A stretch of 64,000 bases of DNA from Vigna angularis (lineage: Eukaryota > Streptophyta > Magnoliopsida > Fabales > Fabaceae), in the NCBI RefSeq assembly GCF_016808095.1, contig NC_068972.1:39029029-39093028 (forward strand), written 5' to 3'. This document shows, one piece after another, positions 61,901-64,000 of this stretch (within the stretch, counting starts at the first letter, position 1; every line of letters starts with the position of its first letter). A program made the position numbers and the translations under genes. The notes beneath the pieces were generated by a model. It did no database searches, was not told the DNA's origin, and saw only the letters and a program-made list of their open reading frames with translations.

Positions 61901-62380
61901 GGACATTTCTCCATGCACCTCCATCTATTTCTCTCTATACTTCTAATTTTTTTTAAAATCCCAAAACTATTCTCTTTAAAAAAATTAATTTAAAGTAACT
62001 TTTTTTAAAGTTTTTCTCTTTGCAATTTAAAAAACCCTACATCCCATCTTTTGTGTTTCAATGAATTTTGAAATTCATTGAAGGATTTTTAGAAGTTTTC
62101 AACAAATTTTGAAATCTGTTAAATGATTTGTTGAAGGCTTGAACAAATTTCGAAATTCGTTGAAGGTCTAAAAAAATTTTAAAAATCGTCCAAGTCTTCA
62201 GCAGATTTCGAAATCCATAAAGACCTTCAACGAATTTCAAAATTTTGAAGTCTACGAATTAGAGTATAGGTTTCATGTACCTGTTTTTCATGAAGAGAAA
62301 CATAACCTTGTTTACTGAGAACTATTTTTGGAAATTGGAGATACAAGAAGAAACATTTGGAGGTGCAAAGAGAAACACCC
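61901..62380. mobile_element. Mutator-like element, 480 bp, related terminus, 9-bp target duplication
   Basis: The left end is GGACATTTCTCCATGCACC and the right end on the other strand is GGGTGTTTCTCTTTGCACC. Flanks are TAAAGTTTC (61892-61900) and TAAAGTTCC (62381-62389), one mismatch. The terminus resembles that of the element 66 bp to the left (GGGTGTTTC...TGCACCTCC), so the two families look related. The interior (62050-62250) is an array of TTTCGAAATTCGTTGAAG-like near-palindromes every 35-40 bp. No coding sequence. Confidence 0.78.
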
Positions 62381-62694
62381 TAAAGTTCCTCATTTGGCCC
62401 AAGAAACCGTAAACGTGGCTCAATCATATTTTAGAAAAACATTTAACTTACACAATATTAAAGAAATATGTATATTTGGCCATGCATATTTTAAGAATAG
62501 AAAGATTATGCTTTTCTCAAAGCTTTTAATTCTTTGTGTGGTTTAGAACTTACATAAACATCTTTAAAAAAAATTCTAATTGTTGTTTAAATTTTATCAA
62601 TTTTCATGAGAACCCCACTCATATCTATGTTTTGGAAATTCACTATCGTATAAAGTTGATTTAATATCTTTACTTGTGATTCAGTTTTAAAATA

Positions 62695-63903
62695 GGTTTA
62701 ATACATATTTTGGTTATCTTATTAGTTAGTTTTGTTCAAAGTGGTCCTCCTATTTTGAGTTGTTCAAAGTGGTCAATTCTTTTGTAAAAATGGTTCAATT
62801 TGGTCTATTTTGCTAATGGCGTTTAAAATGCTAATAGCGTAATGTCTACCTTAGCCAACATTCAATGAGTTGTCCAGTTTTGCAATATGTGGCCACATGA
62901 CATGACAATGTTAAAAGTTTTTATTTCACTTTTTATATTTTTCTTTTTATTTTATTCTTAATAGATTCTTATATTCTTCTTGCTAAACACATTTTTCGCC
63001 AGCCATCACTGCTCGCACCCAATCCACCACCAAAACCCCCAAATTAAACCTCAACCGAAAAACCACAAACCGTAACCATTACCCTCTAAACGAAAAAAAT
63101 TCCAGAATCCCAAATCAAAACCCTAGTCCTAAATCGCAAGATCAAAACCTTTAGAGAAGAATCAAGAACATAAACCCCAAATTCAACCCTGATTCGAATA
63201 GCTAATCTCATTCTAGCCCCTATCGCTATGAAGATGTTGGAGGACAAGATACTCACATTGCAAAACGTTGCGCCTACCCCTGGGAAAACGCCTCTCCTTC
63301 CCTATGAAAACAACTTATAACAAAGAAGAAGGGAGACTGCCCTTCCAGCCAATCATAACCCTTAATAAGAAAAGGATAATATGAAAACTCCTACCTAGCC
63401 ACCGGTCCTTGCGCGAGGGCGAGTCTCACCCAAAACGTCTAATGCAACACTTTAATCCTCCTCATGCCACTAGGATTCGTAAGTTCGGACCAAGACAAAT
63501 GAGAAGAAGAAAGCCCTACAAAACCCATAGGAACACCCTAAGGATGAGTCTGTCCAAGAACCAAAAAACAGGTAGGGAAAGAAGTTTCTAATTAGGGATT
63601 AATGAATGTGAATTAGGAGTTTAATTAAGGTAAAGTAAATTTAATTATAATAGAGATGATTTAATTAAGGCCAATGACTTTTAACATTTTGTCATGTCAA
63701 TTGGGCTGATCTTGTCACGTATTAAGACACATGGACAACTCATTGAATATTGGCTAAGGAGGACATTATGTCAACAGCGTTTTAAATGTCGTGGACCAAA
63801 TTAAATCATTTTTACAAAAAATAATCACTTTGAACAACTCAAAAATAGGAAAACCACTTTGAACAAAACTAACTAATAGAAGGACCAAAATAGGTATTAT
63901 ACC
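62695..63903. mobile_element. Mutator-like element, 1.21 kb, arms of about 230 bp, GC-richer interior
   Basis: The left end is GGTTTAATACATATTTTGG and the right end on the other strand is GGTATAATACCTATTTTGG. Flanks are TTTAAAATA (62686-62694) and TCTAAAATA (63904-63912), one mismatch. The arms match over about 230 bp (GTTAGTTTTGTTCAAAGTGG, TTCAATGAGTTGTCC). Between the arms, 62990-63600 is clearly GC-richer than the surroundings, with the look of transcribed plant DNA (CAAAACCCTAGTCC and similar). I recognise no protein there. It could be a captured gene fragment (Pack-MULE) or the element's own interior. Confidence 0.82.
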
Positions 63904-63912
63904 TCTAAAATA

Positions 63913-64000
63913 TTAGTGATTCAAATTTATTTTAAAAAAATTATAAAATTTATTTAAGTTCCTAAACTATTTTTATTAGTCCCTAAATTTATTTTAAGGT
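63913..64000. other. AT-rich DNA at the window end
   Basis: Nothing identifiable in the last bases. Confidence 0.5.

Overview
The window is plant nuclear DNA from a eudicot: AT-rich, with intron-bearing genes, GT-AG splice sites, and copia, CACTA, hAT and Mutator-type transposons. A phaseoloid legume (Vigna-like) is my best guess, from the general look of the repeats. No marker in the window proves the species.

There are three host genes. (1) 7290-9680 (+) is an intronless MCTP gene (three C2 domains plus a C-terminal membrane region) that most resembles FTIP1/MCTP1, the florigen-transport factor. (2) 21716-28054 (-) is an 11-exon bZIP gene of the TGA9/TGA10 clade, which I could assemble completely (477 codons, every junction in phase). 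(3) 54278-56602 (-) is a second intronless MCTP CDS of the MCTP3/MCTP4 (FTIP3/FTIP4) type with a probable 5'-UTR intron. As I recall, TGA10 and FTIP1 are also neighbours in Arabidopsis (At5g06839 and At5g06850), so the first two genes probably form a conserved pair that a transposon has pushed apart here.

The rest is mostly mobile DNA. Positions 1-2593 hold the broken 3' part of a Ty1/copia element ending in a short LTR. About 4915-7101 is an LTR-like repeat that stops roughly 190 bp before the FTIP1-like start codon. Positions 10890-19555 are a complete CACTA (En/Spm) element with a TTA target duplication. It carries a TNP2-type transposase ORF that looks C-terminally truncated, a nine-exon second gene of the Ptta/En/Spm type with one nonsense codon, and at least one captured host exon (a mitochondrial-type CLPX exon with its splice sites). 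About 31.3-33.95 kb and 48.2-50.84 kb are two diverged, same-orientation copies of a long LTR-like repeat rich in a CCGANCGG motif. Positions 44589-45483 are an hAT-type non-autonomous element inside a degenerate AT-rich repeat field (about 44.0-48.2 kb). The right end (58.5-63.9 kb) holds four inverted-repeat elements with 9-bp target duplications, typical of Mutator-like elements. Two of them share a terminus and one has a GC-richer, gene-like interior.

Long stretches (about 34-44 kb, 50.8-54.3 kb, 28-31 kb) are AT-rich and contain nothing I can identify. Every element boundary was read by eye from terminal repeats and target duplications. No alignment or database search was run.
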